A stretch of 39,037 bases of DNA from Actinomycetota bacterium (GCA_004563715.1 SIRX01000176.1:1-39037), one strand, 5' to 3'. Shown: positions 31,536 to 39,037, counted from the first letter of the stretch. Made by a program: numbers and translations. The notes: generated by a model not told the origin, from the letters alone.

Positions 31536-32360
31536 TTAACGTTTGATAGCAACAACCTCCAAATAGTCCGAGGTGACGACGAGGGTCTCGTCGCCCGAGG
31601 TATTCCATCGGTTCATCAACTCCTCCAGGTCCCGCACCAGGGCCTCCTGCCCCTCGGCGTCGAGCGCGGCGAAGGCGCGGACGGTCGGACCGTAATAGTC
31701 GCGGAGTAGACCCACGTAGAACTCCACCGAGGGATAGCGGAAGACGAAGGTGCGCCGCGTCGCCTCGATCGAGGAGGTTCCCTCGCCGAAGAGTTCCCGC
31801 AGCCTCTCCTCCGTCCCCCACAAGGGCGGCGGCTTTATGCCGGGGGGCGGGGGGACGTGCTCGCCGACGGTCTTCAGCATTTGCCCGATGAAGCCGTCGG
31901 GCGTCCAGTTCGAGAGCCCGATCCTCCCCCCGGAGCGGCACACCCGGAGGAGTTCTCCCGCGGCCATCTCCTGCCTCGGGCAAAACATTACCCCGATTGT
32001 GGAAAGCACCACGTCGAAGGAGGCGTCGGGGTACGGCAAATCCTCCGCGTCTCCGACCTCGAAGGCGAGGTCCATGCCCTCGGCCTCGGCCCGTCTGCGG
32101 GCGTGCTCGATGGAGCCGGGGTCGAGGTCCATGCCCGTGACCTCGCAGAAGCGCCGCGCGGCAGAGATGGCGGTGTTGCCACTGCCGGTCGCCACGTCGA
32201 GGACCCTCTCGTCGGACCGAATATCCGCGGCCTCGCAGAGTCGCTCGCCGATGAGGACGAGGGTGTTTCCGACGCGGGCGTACTCGCCGGAGGTCCATAT
32301 CTTGTGCATGCGCTCCTTGACGGCGGCTATGTCGGGCGCCGGGGGTTGTTCGGTGGTCAT
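31536..32360 (-). CDS. Class I SAM-dependent methyltransferase (UbiE-like)
   Basis: A 274-residue methyltransferase. The glycine loop VLDVATGSGNTAI is at residues 53-65, the acidic residue after strand 2 is in VTGMDLDPGSIEHAR, motif II is VGDAEDLPYPDASFDVVLS, and motif III is RVCRSGGRIGLSNWTPDGF. The C-terminal half (HVPPPPGIKPPPLWGTEERLRELFG) also occurs as the decayed copy at 27558-27920. The ATG at 32360 has AAGGAGG eight bases upstream. Substrate unknown. It is the intact member of a duplicated pair within this accessory region. Confidence 0.85.
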   Translation of the reverse strand: MTTEQPPAPDIAAVKERMHKIWTSGEYARVGNTLVLIGERLCEAADIRSDERVLDVATGSGNTAISAARRFCEVTGMDLDPGSIEHARRRAEAEGMDLAFEVGDAEDLPYPDASFDVVLSTIGVMFCPRQEMAAGELLRVCRSGGRIGLSNWTPDGFIGQMLKTVGEHVPPPPGIKPPPLWGTEERLRELFGEGTSSIEATRRTFVFRYPSVEFYVGLLRDYYGPTVRAFAALDAEGQEALVRDLEELMNRWNTSGDETLVVTSDYLEVVAIKR

Positions 32361-32462
32361 GGTGTTTCCTCCTTGCTTCGGGTTTGGTTGCCTGAGTGTC
32401 CGACTGACGTCTTGACGTTTACATAGGGCTCATGCAGCCTCCTTTAACATCCCACGGCCTGT

Positions 32463-33863
32463 TCAGCCGCCGGGTTTTATGTTCTGGTTGGCCCGGAAGA
32501 GGTTTTGCGGGTCATACCTGCGCTTGACCTCCGCGAGGCGGTCGTAGTTGCCGCGGTAGGTGGCCCGGACTCGCTCCTCGCCCTCCTCCATCAGGAAGTT
32601 GACGTAGCCTCCGCCGGCGGCGTGGGGGTGCAGGGCCTCCCAGTACTCGCGCACCCACGCGGTGTGGGCGGGCATGTTCGCCGGGTCGGGGTCTACGGCG
32701 ACGACGTTGTGCACGAACTCCACGTCCCGGTAGGAGAAGGCGCTCTCATCCTTCCCGATTTCCTGTATCGCGCCGCTCAGGGGGTAGAGGTGCATCGTCG
32801 ACAGGAAGTTCGGGACCCGCGGGCCGTGCTCGGCGTGGACTTCGATCATCTCGTCGGTCAGCTCCTCGACGAAGTCGGCCTTCCAGTAGTGGTGAAGCCC
32901 CGGCGGGATCAGCGGGTCGAAGAGGCTATTGAGCGCCGGGTACGGGATCGGGGCCAGCAGATCCAACGCGGGCGGTCCGAACTCCCGCAGCGGCCTCGCG
33001 ACCTCCTCGCCCTCCTCCGGCGGCCCGGCGTAGCAGGCGATGACGGCGGCCATCGTCACCCCTTGCAGGTGCTCGGGGATGAACGGCGCGGGCGGGCCGA
33101 TGTGGAAGCTGAAGAAGGCGCTCATCTCATGCGGGATACTCCGCATGTACTCGCGGTAGAAGCGCATCGCGTCTCGGGTGGTCTCGATGGGGTAGAAGAT
33201 CGCCCCGCCGAGGACGGTGCTCACCGGGTGCAGCCGGAACTCGAAGGAGGTGACGACGCCGAAGTTGCCCCCGCCGCCGCGCAACGCCCAGAAGAGACCC
33301 TCGTTCTCCTCTTCGCTGGCCGTCACGAAGCTGCCGTCGGCTAGGACCACGTCGGCGGAGACGAGGTTGTCGCAAGAGAGGCCGTGGGCGCGCGAGAGGT
33401 GCCCAAAGCCGCCGCCCAACGTGAGGCCGCCGACCCCGGTGGTGGAGAAGATGCCGCTGGGAACGGCGAGTCCGAAGGCGTGCGTGGCGTGGTCCACGTC
33501 GCGCCAGGCCGCGCCGCCGCCGACGCGGGCGGTGCGCCGCGCGGGGTCGACGCGGACATCCGTCATGGGTGAGAGGTCTATGACAAGGCCGTCGTCGCAG
33601 ACGGACATGCCGGCGACATTGTGACCCCCGCCGCGCACCGCGAGGGTGAGGCCGTGCTCGCGGGCGAAGTTAACGGCGTCGATGACGTCCGCGGCGTCAG
33701 CGCAGCGCGCTATAAGGCGCGGCCGGCGGTCTATCATCGCGTTGTAGACTCGGCGGGCTTCCTCGTAGGTCTCGTCGCCCGGCTCGATCAGGGCTCCCCG
33801 CAACCCGGCCCGCAGGCCCGTGACGTCCAGCCCCTCGGGGCTCGGTATGGTGACGTCTGACAT
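32463..33863 (-). CDS. BBE-type FAD-binding oxidoreductase
   Basis: A 466-residue flavoprotein of the berberine-bridge/PCMH class, which oxidise alcohols, sugars or phenolic compounds with oxygen. The FAD-binding part has AVRGGGHNVAGMSVCDDGLVIDLS with a His in the position of covalent flavin attachment, and LGGGFGHLSRAHGLSCDNLVSAD with a Cys in the position of the second attachment, so bicovalent flavin is likely. The C-terminal BBE motif is RYDPQNLFRANQNIKP. The ATG at 33863 is preferred because GAGGAGGAG lies just upstream; a TTG five codons earlier lies within that ribosome site. No redox partner is adjacent. Confidence 0.88.
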   Translation of the reverse strand: MSDVTIPSPEGLDVTGLRAGLRGALIEPGDETYEEARRVYNAMIDRRPRLIARCADAADVIDAVNFAREHGLTLAVRGGGHNVAGMSVCDDGLVIDLSPMTDVRVDPARRTARVGGGAAWRDVDHATHAFGLAVPSGIFSTTGVGGLTLGGGFGHLSRAHGLSCDNLVSADVVLADGSFVTASEEENEGLFWALRGGGGNFGVVTSFEFRLHPVSTVLGGAIFYPIETTRDAMRFYREYMRSIPHEMSAFFSFHIGPPAPFIPEHLQGVTMAAVIACYAGPPEEGEEVARPLREFGPPALDLLAPIPYPALNSLFDPLIPPGLHHYWKADFVEELTDEMIEVHAEHGPRVPNFLSTMHLYPLSGAIQEIGKDESAFSYRDVEFVHNVVAVDPDPANMPAHTAWVREYWEALHPHAAGGGYVNFLMEEGEERVRATYRGNYDRLAEVKRRYDPQNLFRANQNIKPGG

Positions 33864-33909
33864 ATGTCTCCTCCTCAACGTGTGTTGTTGACTTCCTGGC
33901 GTATAGTGT

Positions 33910-34228
33910 TCAAAGGACCCCCGAGATCATCCACCCCCCTCCTACGATCAGCAGCACGCCCGCGACCCGGCCCACCCGATGACCCGCCGGAGCCACCTTT
34001 TCGAGCAAGACGAACCCCGCGATAGCGGCGACCCAGAGCAGGTTCATCACCCCCGCGATGAAGAGCAGAGCCATCAAGGACCAGCAGCAGCCGACGCAGT
34101 AGCTGCTGTACTTGAGCCCCGTTAGGAAGGCTTTCCGCTTCTCTACTCTCTCCAATAGGTGTCCACTGGTAGGTCCCGGCAGCCAGTAACAAGACCTCGC
34201 CCAGAACGGGGCTCGTGCTCACCATCAT
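33910..34228 (-). pseudogene. Internally deleted DUF2182 membrane protein gene
   Basis: Two pieces of a DUF2182 predicted metal-binding membrane protein are visible in order: PVLGEVLLLAAGTYQWTP (34215-34160), then from 34155 LKYSSYCVGCCWSLMALLF with the CVGCCW signature and GVMNLLWVAAIAGFVLLEKVAP. About 30 residues that normally lie between (the LKxxCLxHC region) are missing, the frame changes at the joint, and the N-terminal 100 or so residues are absent. The joint falls on one arm of the inverted repeat at 34135-34156. The tail runs to a stop at 33910. It cannot encode the full protein. Confidence 0.7.
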
Positions 34229-34248
34229 TGGAGAGAGTAGAGAAGCGG
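34135..34248. repeat. Perfect 22-bp inverted repeat with 70-base loop
   Basis: The 22 bases at 34135-34156 are the exact reverse complement of 34227-34248 (arm begins CCGCTTCTCTACTC). Chance agreement of 22 bases at this distance is very unlikely. One arm marks the internal joint of the DUF2182 remnant, and the other marks the joint between that remnant and the alpha/beta-hydrolase start. No transposase or terminal-repeat element is present. Confidence 0.9.
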
Positions 34249-34301
34249 CCTATCTGAGTGCCGTCCTTGGAGACGGCCTTGTGGATTTGCTCTTCGTTCA
34301 T
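34245..34301 (-). pseudogene. Second 5' fragment of an alpha/beta-hydrolase-like gene
   Basis: ATG at 34301 (MNEEQIHKAVSKDGTQI) is the start of an alpha/beta hydrolase, with an A/G-rich ribosome region (GGAAAGAGAAC) upstream. The similarity ends after about 18 codons at the inverted-repeat arm, and the frame continues into unrelated sequence. It parallels the fragment at 28221-28262 in both the peptide and the point where it breaks. Confidence 0.55.
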
Positions 34302-34320
34302 ATTGTTCTCTTTCCTTGCG

Positions 34321-34376
34321 CCGTCCGGCTTTGGGAGGAGAGCCGAGCCGTGGGTTCCGAATCCCTCTTTGTTCCG
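34321..34376 (-). repeat. Leader repeat, copy 1
   Basis: This 56-base intergenic block aligns with 34816-34870 over its full length with one gap; about four-fifths of positions agree by hand. Shared parts include GGAGG, GAGCCGA, CCGTG and GTTCCG. It lies between the SnoaL-like stop and the hydrolase fragment start. Its hairpin is less perfect than in copy 2. Confidence 0.65.
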
Positions 34377-34383
34377 ACGAATT

Positions 34384-34797
34384 TTATGAGTGGGCTTCGA
34401 TGGCCTTTGCCGTATCCAGGAAATGCCGGTAGGCGATGATTTTGCCGTCAGGACCGAAACTCCATAGGTGGATCTCCTCGTCATGAATCCGCTTCCCCGT
34501 GGACTTGACAGTGAGATCGAACTCGATCACCACCGCCACAATACCGTCTCCCTCGAGGAACGTATGGGGATTGAAGGAGCGCATCTCGAAGTCCTCTCCG
34601 ATGTCTTCGAAAAACCCGGGAACTACTTCTTCCCGGTCGTTTCGGAGTCTCATGTACGGCACGTCGTGGTCTTGAGCGGTGTTACCGGTCGGGTGGTGCT
34701 CCCAACGGACGTCCTCGGCTATCCACTCGCCGATCGCCTCGATGTCTCCGCGGCCGAAAGCCTCGTAGATACGCTGCACGGTTTCGATGTTGCTCAT
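34384..34797 (-). CDS. SnoaL-like/NTF2-fold protein
   Basis: A 137-residue protein of the NTF2-like SnoaL group, with a cone-shaped fold that binds small hydrophobic ligands and sometimes acts as an isomerase or cyclase. Recognisable parts are the first helix (VQRIYEAFGRGDIEAIGEWIAEDVRWEHH), GIVAVVIEFDLTVKSTGKRIHDEEIHLWSF, and the closing FGPDGKIIAYRHFLDTAKAIEAHS. The ATG at 34797 follows GGAGATAA. Leader repeat copy 2 is directly upstream. Substrate is unknown. Confidence 0.82.
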   Translation of the reverse strand: MSNIETVQRIYEAFGRGDIEAIGEWIAEDVRWEHHPTGNTAQDHDVPYMRLRNDREEVVPGFFEDIGEDFEMRSFNPHTFLEGDGIVAVVIEFDLTVKSTGKRIHDEEIHLWSFGPDGKIIAYRHFLDTAKAIEAHS

Positions 34798-34815
34798 TTA
34801 TCTCCTTCCCTTATT

Positions 34816-34870
34816 CCGTGCGGTTTCAGGAGGGAGCCGACCCGTGTGTTCCGGCTCCCTCTCCGTTCCG
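34816..34870 (-). repeat. Leader repeat, copy 2, with 10-bp hairpin
   Basis: It contains GAGGGAGCCG (34830-34839) pairing perfectly with CGGCTCCCTC (34852-34861) around a 12-base loop. On the minus strand it is 5' of the SnoaL-like gene, about 20-55 bases before its start. No T run follows, so it is more like a leader structure or processing site than a terminator. Confidence 0.6.
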
Positions 34871-35098
34871 TTGGGTTATGTCGCGCCGTCCCTGTTGCGG
34901 GTCGCCTCGTCGTAGCTCGCGAGGACCTGGGCAACGCCTCCAACGACTGGCCCGGAAGCTCGCCGTCCTTCTTTGCCCGGAGCATAGACTGGGTCTCTTA
35001 CCGGGCTCTTACCTGGAGAAGCGCTGGATCTACTCAATGTTGAGTATTTTTGGTCCGCGTCAGCGGAAAACGCATGAAGAACCCCTGGTCCCTACTTG
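34871..35098. other. Gap with one palindrome, no gene supported
   Basis: The stretch between the leader repeat and the SARP regulator has short open frames only; none shows family features or a ribosome site. At 35031-35046, TACTCAA and TTGAGTA flank two bases, followed on the plus strand by a run of five T. It may be a weak terminator or an operator. Confidence 0.45.
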
Positions 35099-38000
35099 CT
35101 AAGGGGGGTTTTGCTCCGTCATCCAGGCGGCGAGCCCGGTCCTGGACTGCAGCCCGAGTTTCTTGAGGATCCCGCGCACGTGGGTGGCGACCGTGTGCTC
35201 GGAGAGCGTAAGCTCGGCGGCTACCTGGCGGTTGGTAAGCCCCCGCGCTACGAGAAGCGCGACCTCTTGCTGACGGGGGGTGAGGATCTCCAGCGTTTCG
35301 CCATCCAGGGTCGGCTCCGCCGGGACCGGTACTCCCGCGCCCAGCGCGTACTCGACGGCCTGCTCGGGGTGCATGTCGCGCCCCTGGGCCCACGCCGCCT
35401 CGAAGGCCGCCTTGCCCAGCCTGGCAAGCGCGGAGGCGAGGTAGCCCTCGTAATAGTAGTGGTCGCGGACCATAGGGGTGAGCGGAAGACCGAAGATCTC
35501 CCGCAGGGCCTCGGAGGCTCCCCACAGCCTCGAAGCGCGAGCGGGTTGCCCTCGCAGGGCGGCCACCCCGGCCATCCCCAGCAGACCGTAGACGATGCCC
35601 GTTTTGTCTCGCAGCTCTCTCAGGATACGCAGGTCCTCCTCGAACAACTCCGCCGCCCACCCAGAATCGTCCTGTTCCAGGGCGGAGATCCCCGCGACGC
35701 CGAGGCTCATGGCGACGTGCCGGATGTCTCCCAGTTCCCGGAACAGGGGCAGGGCCTCCCCGGTACGGACCGCTACCTGCTCGCAATCCCCCTCGCTCAT
35801 GGCGGCGACCCCCAGGAACAGGAGCAGATGGGCCCTCGCCCAGCGATCCAGGGGTCCTCCCAGCAGCGCTTCGGCCTCTTCACGGAGCGTTGCCAGCCGG
35901 TCGTAATCTCCCGAGTGCGCCACCGCGTGTCCCAGGTTGCTGATCGAGATCGCCAGCCCCGACTTGTCTCCCAGCTTCCTAGAGAGAGCCAGGCCCTCTT
36001 CGAGCAGCGACATCGCCTGCGGGTCGGCCTGGAAGATGGCTATAAATCCGGCTTCGCCGAGGGCTTTCGCCCGCCGGGGGGTCGGCGACGCGCCGCTGCG
36101 GGCGAGCCCGCGCTCCAGCCACCGGCGTCCTTCGCCGGGACCATACGTGTTCCAGAACCTCCCCAGCGCCACCGCCATCCGCAGGCCCATCTCCGCGCGC
36201 TCCTCAGGGCCCGCTTCTTCCTCCAGACACCAGCCGAGGGTCGCACGCAGGTTGTCGTGCTCGACCTTCAGCCGCTCCAGACACGCCACCGGCCGGGGGC
36301 CCATCAACTCGGACTCCGCAGCCTCCGCCAGCGCCAGGTAGTACCCCGCGTGACGCTCCCGGACCTGCTCCTCCTCGCCGCACGCCTCCAGCCGTTCCCG
36401 CCCGTACTGGCGGACCGGCTCCAGCATCCTGTAGCGTAGCGCTCTATCGTCTCCCGGCGAGGCCTCGGCCACCACGAGCGACTTCTCCACCAGCCTAGAC
36501 AGTAGGTCCAGCACGCCGGCCTCTTCTATGCCGTTCCCCGCTGCCACGGCCTCGGCCGCTTCCAGGGTCCACCCCCCGCTGAAGGCCGAGAGGCGTGCGA
36601 ACAGCTTCCGCTCCTCCTCCGAGAGCAGCCTGTGGCTCCACTCCAGGGTCGCCCGCAGCGTCCGGTGCCGGCGATCCGCCGTCCGGTCGCCCGAGGTAAG
36701 CAGGTCCAGGGAGTCCTCGAACCGTGCGGCGATCTGGTCCACCGCCAGAGCTGTCATCCTCGCGGCCGCCAGCTCGATGGCCAGCGGGATACCGTCCAGA
36801 TTCCGGCATACCCGCGCCACGGCCGGGGCGTTCTGCGGGTTCAGGGAAAAGCCCGGTTGCTTCGAGCGCACCCGATCCCGGAAGAGCCTGACAGCTTCGC
36901 AGCGGGTGAGGTCCTCGACCGGAGCCGGCCGTTCCGCGTCCGGCACCGCGAGGGGGAGCACGGGCCAGTTCGCCTCGCCCGCGACCCTTAGCGGTTCCCT
37001 GCTGGTGGCCAGGATGCGCAGGTACTCGCAGGAGTTGAGGAGCGTATCCGCGAGCCAGGCACAGGCGTCTATAAGGTGCTCGCAGTTGTCCAGTACCAGG
37101 AGTAGCTGCCGGGACTTGAGGTGATCTGAGAGCGTCTCCGTCATCGAGCGGCCCGGTTGCTCGCGTACGCCTAAAGCCGAGGCCACCGCCTTCGGCACCA
37201 ACTCCGGGTCCGAAAGCGGGGCCAGCTCCACCAGCCACACCCCGTCGGGGTAGACTCCCACGAGGTCCTTCGCCACCTCCAGGGCGAGACGCGTCTTGCC
37301 GCAGCCACCGGTCCCCGTGAGGGTGAGCAGACCCGTCATGGCCAGTGCCCGCTTGATCTCCGCCAGTTCCTGCTCCCGGCCGACGAAGCTGCTCTGCGCG
37401 TTCGGCAGGTTGTGCTTCCCGCCGGCGGCGTTCCGGCGCTCCTGTGGTGGTCGTCCTATGAGACGTGGACGGTGCCGTGGCAACCGGCCGGACAGGATCT
37501 CCTCGTAGAGACGCCGGCTGGTGGCATCGGGCTCCATCCCCAGGTCTTCGGAAAGAGCCTTCTGGAGCCGCCCGTACTGGAGGAGTGCTTCCCGACGCCG
37601 GCCGGTCGTGGCGTACAGCCGCATCAACCGCGAGTGGGCCTCTTCGTGGGTGCGCTCGTTCGCTACCACCTTCTGGAGCGCTTCGATGGCCGGGCCGGGC
37701 TCTCCTTGCTCCTCGTGGAGCGCGGCCAGCTCGACGAGCAGGGAGAGATAAACGGTTCGTAGCTCCTGGCGCCTGCCTTCCGCCCAGGGTTCGTAGCGAT
37801 CCTCGGGCAGGAGGTCGCCGGTGTAGAGGTCTATGGCGGCCCGGTACGCCGCGGTTCCACGACTGCGACGGGCGGCGGCAGCGGCGCTCTCGAAGGCCTC
37901 GACGTCCACCCGGAGCTGTTCGTCCGGGCATAGCGCGAGTAGATCTTCCCGAAACTCCAGGCAACGGGAAGTAGCGGTTTCCGGGGTGGGCTCGAGCGTC

Positions 38001-38278
38001 CGGCGGGCGAAATGGAGGGCGCGGTGCAGGTTATTGGCCGCGGACTCCGGGACCAGCTCCGGCCAGAGCTGGTCCATAATCTGCTCCCGGTGCAGCCTGT
38101 GCCCCTGCGCGAGAGCGAGGAGCTTAACCAGGCTCCCCGCCTTGCGAAGCCGCCACTCTTCCTCTCCAACGGTCCGGTTCCCTACCGACACCCGGAAACG
38201 ACCCAACAGTTCGACGCGCACGGCTTCGGGTGTTCCGGTGGAGAGCGTCACGTTCGAGCCGCCAGCCGCGTTTGTCAT
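35099..38278 (-). CDS. SARP/BTAD-NB-ARC-TPR-LuxR large transcriptional regulator
   Basis: A 1059-residue regulator. Residues about 20-100 form an OmpR-like winged helix (VELLGRFRVSVG to LHRALHFARRTLEP), and about 110-265 the bacterial transcriptional activator (BTAD) domain. An NB-ARC/STAND ATPase follows, with Walker A TGTGGCGKTR at 321-330 and a Walker B-like LLLVLDNCEHL. Then comes a TPR-like helical region rich in ALGEAGF and LGVAAMSEGD repeats, and a C-terminal LuxR HTH (LTPRQQEVALLVARGLTNRQ, LSEHTVATHVRGILKKLG). It joins the DNA-binding domains of AfsR/SARP and LAL regulators in one chain. It probably controls secondary metabolism or stress genes. The ATG at 38278 has AAGGAG about 12 bases upstream. 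Confidence 0.9.
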   Translation of the reverse strand: MTNAAGGSNVTLSTGTPEAVRVELLGRFRVSVGNRTVGEEEWRLRKAGSLVKLLALAQGHRLHREQIMDQLWPELVPESAANNLHRALHFARRTLEPTPETATSRCLEFREDLLALCPDEQLRVDVEAFESAAAAARRSRGTAAYRAAIDLYTGDLLPEDRYEPWAEGRRQELRTVYLSLLVELAALHEEQGEPGPAIEALQKVVANERTHEEAHSRLMRLYATTGRRREALLQYGRLQKALSEDLGMEPDATSRRLYEEILSGRLPRHRPRLIGRPPQERRNAAGGKHNLPNAQSSFVGREQELAEIKRALAMTGLLTLTGTGGCGKTRLALEVAKDLVGVYPDGVWLVELAPLSDPELVPKAVASALGVREQPGRSMTETLSDHLKSRQLLLVLDNCEHLIDACAWLADTLLNSCEYLRILATSREPLRVAGEANWPVLPLAVPDAERPAPVEDLTRCEAVRLFRDRVRSKQPGFSLNPQNAPAVARVCRNLDGIPLAIELAAARMTALAVDQIAARFEDSLDLLTSGDRTADRRHRTLRATLEWSHRLLSEEERKLFARLSAFSGGWTLEAAEAVAAGNGIEEAGVLDLLSRLVEKSLVVAEASPGDDRALRYRMLEPVRQYGRERLEACGEEEQVRERHAGYYLALAEAAESELMGPRPVACLERLKVEHDNLRATLGWCLEEEAGPEERAEMGLRMAVALGRFWNTYGPGEGRRWLERGLARSGASPTPRRAKALGEAGFIAIFQADPQAMSLLEEGLALSRKLGDKSGLAISISNLGHAVAHSGDYDRLATLREEAEALLGGPLDRWARAHLLLFLGVAAMSEGDCEQVAVRTGEALPLFRELGDIRHVAMSLGVAGISALEQDDSGWAAELFEEDLRILRELRDKTGIVYGLLGMAGVAALRGQPARASRLWGASEALREIFGLPLTPMVRDHYYYEGYLASALARLGKAAFEAAWAQGRDMHPEQAVEYALGAGVPVPAEPTLDGETLEILTPRQQEVALLVARGLTNRQVAAELTLSEHTVATHVRGILKKLGLQSRTGLAAWMTEQNPP

Positions 38279-38348
38279 CCTTGCGATCGTCTCCTTGCTA
38301 AATCTTGAGACCTTCGCCTGCTGTAGCTATTTCTTCGCGTTTCGGAGT

Positions 38349-38372
38349 CAACTTGTTCCGGTGAACAAGTTG
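38349..38372. terminator. 10-bp perfect hairpin in the gap
   Basis: CAACTTGTTC pairs perfectly with GAACAAGTTG around a CGGT loop. It lies at the end of the TPR frame that would continue past the 38429 stop, so it may be that gene's original transcript end. No T run follows on either strand. Confidence 0.4.
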
Positions 38373-38428
38373 GCCCGGATCCGCAACGTCTGCTCCAGGT
38401 CGTAGTGCTGGTCCAGATCCCGGAAGAT

Positions 38429-39037
38429 CTACGCCGCCCGGTTCAGGCAGGCTACTGCTTCGTCCGGCTCGCCCTGCGCGGCGTGGATCTCGCCGCGCAC
38501 CCTCAGCACCTGTGCCTGCCCGGCCTGGTTCTGGCTCATGTCCACGATCTCCTGGGCCTTACCGGCGTACTCCCAGGCGGTCTCCGGGTCGCCGGCAGCC
38601 AGGTGGTATGCGGCCAGAGCCGGATGCATCTGCAGGCTGCATACGTTACACATCCGCCGCTCTTCCTCCAGCTTGCCGGCCGTCCGCACCAGCTCCTCGG
38701 CGCTTGCCAGATCACCAGCCTCCAGCCGGTTCCAGATGCCGGTGCCGCAGAGCCTTTGCAGGCAGTGGTCCCACACCGCGGCCTGCCGGGCTACCTCGAG
38801 CCCTTCCTGCACCAGGTTCCATCCGGTCTCGGCGTCGTCCTGGACCGTACGCAGGCCGGCCTGCCGGGCCAGGGTGTAGGCCACGCCGGCGGGCGAGCCG
38901 ATCCGGTGGTTGAGCCTGAGAGCCTCTTCCAGGTTCTCTTCTGCTTCTTCCGGATAGCCCCGTAGCAGGGCCATGCTGCCCAGGGCGTAGTGACAGACGG
39001 CCACGCACCGCAGGTCTCCAAACTCGGCGGCGTACTC
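38429..39037 (-). CDS. TPR-repeat protein, 3' part, runs off the right edge
   Basis: The frame is open from the window end (EYAAEFGDLRC) to a TAG at 38429 and encodes about 202 residues of helical repeats. TPR-like units include GYPEEAEENLEEALRLNHRIG, AGDLASAEELVRTAGKLEEE, AGDPETAWEYAGKAQEIV and QGEPDEAVACLNRAA. Proteins of this pattern in Actinobacteria are often C-terminal arms of STAND regulators or adenylate-cyclase-type proteins. The real N-terminus is not in the window. After the TAG the same frame continues in TPR-like style (IFRDLDQHYDLEQTL) to a TGA at 38348, so the TAG may be a recent nonsense change. Confidence 0.65.
   Translation of the reverse strand, partial: EYAAEFGDLRCVAVCHYALGSMALLRGYPEEAEENLEEALRLNHRIGSPAGVAYTLARQAGLRTVQDDAETGWNLVQEGLEVARQAAVWDHCLQRLCGTGIWNRLEAGDLASAEELVRTAGKLEEERRMCNVCSLQMHPALAAYHLAAGDPETAWEYAGKAQEIVDMSQNQAGQAQVLRVRGEIHAAQGEPDEAVACLNRAA

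Noticed and set aside
34135-34248. The 22-bp inverted repeat as the ends of an insertion sequence
   Set aside because: Only 70 bases lie between the arms, there is no transposase frame, and no flanking target duplication was seen.
27558-34870. A genomic island with integrase or tRNA attachment site
   Set aside because: The region is a patchwork, but no integrase, transposase, tRNA or direct-repeat ends were found, so only accessory decay can be claimed.
35096-36439. 447-codon plus-strand frame opposite the SARP/LuxR gene
   Set aside because: Antisense shadow of the LuxR and TPR regions; peptide is low-complexity.

Overview
The window is GC-rich DNA packed with genes on both strands and making heavy use of GTG and TTG starts. 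It looks like a chromosomal segment of a high-GC actinobacterium. The style of the nar operon, the CorA, FadE-like and SARP/LuxR genes, and the many cupin, hemerythrin and SnoaL-type stress proteins remind me of Rubrobacter-like lineages. That placement is inference from gene style, not a measured phylogeny. No rRNA, tRNA, CRISPR array or transposase was seen.

Left part (1-10 kb): a flavin reductase-like protein, an M20 peptidase paired with a P-loop protein, a cupin-hemerythrin operon divergent from a SAM methyltransferase, a second cupin divergent from an Rrf2-family regulator with three cysteines (the kind that binds an Fe-S cluster, e.g. NsrR or IscR), a membrane-anchored unknown followed by a CrtI-like flavoprotein, and two divergent small membrane proteins.

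Centre (10.2-18.2 kb): a complete respiratory nitrate reductase operon, narK-narG-narH-narJ-narI. Every junction overlaps by 1 or 4 bases, and the key metal ligands are in place. A small membrane protein, a degenerate SDR protein and a FadE-like acyl-CoA dehydrogenase follow on the same strand.

The left half shares three classes of putative operator. Motif A (TGATCA-N4-TGATCA) lies ahead of the flavin reductase, the 6.3-kb gene pair and narK. Motif B (TTGAT-N4-RTCAC, FNR/DNR-like, two copies) lies ahead of the cupin-hemerythrin operon. Motif C is a 21-base element with a TACAA-N3-TTGTA core. It lies ahead of the methyltransferase, between the second cupin and the Rrf2 gene, and twice between the divergent membrane genes. 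Together these suggest a nitrate/nitric-oxide response network, with the Rrf2 protein as the obvious candidate reader of motif C.

Right-centre (21.4-27.3 kb): CcdA and a DsbA-like thioredoxin-fold protein (thiol-disulfide pathway), an ArsR regulator with its own palindrome, DoxX, CorA, a PAS-LuxR regulator, a phosphoribosyltransferase and a Nudix hydrolase. The FadE-like, CorA and Nudix genes each carry one apparent single-base frameshift. Two lie in homopolymer runs (6 C, 5 G) and the third lies in a short interval containing a 4-base run, so sequence or assembly error must be considered first.

From 27.5 to 34.8 kb is an accessory patchwork, all on the minus strand. It holds decayed fragments of a methyltransferase, a cysteine-dioxygenase-like protein, alpha/beta-hydrolase starts and a DUF2182 protein. 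Among them lie apparently intact genes: a reprolysin-like metalloprotease, a lipoprotein, a methyltransferase, a BBE-type FAD oxidoreductase and a SnoaL-like protein. A tyrosinase there lacks its CuB half. The region also holds a perfect 22-bp inverted repeat at rearrangement junctions and a repeated hairpin leader. The right end (35-39 kb) is a large SARP/NB-ARC/TPR/LuxR regulator and the 3' end of a TPR gene that seems shortened by an in-frame stop.
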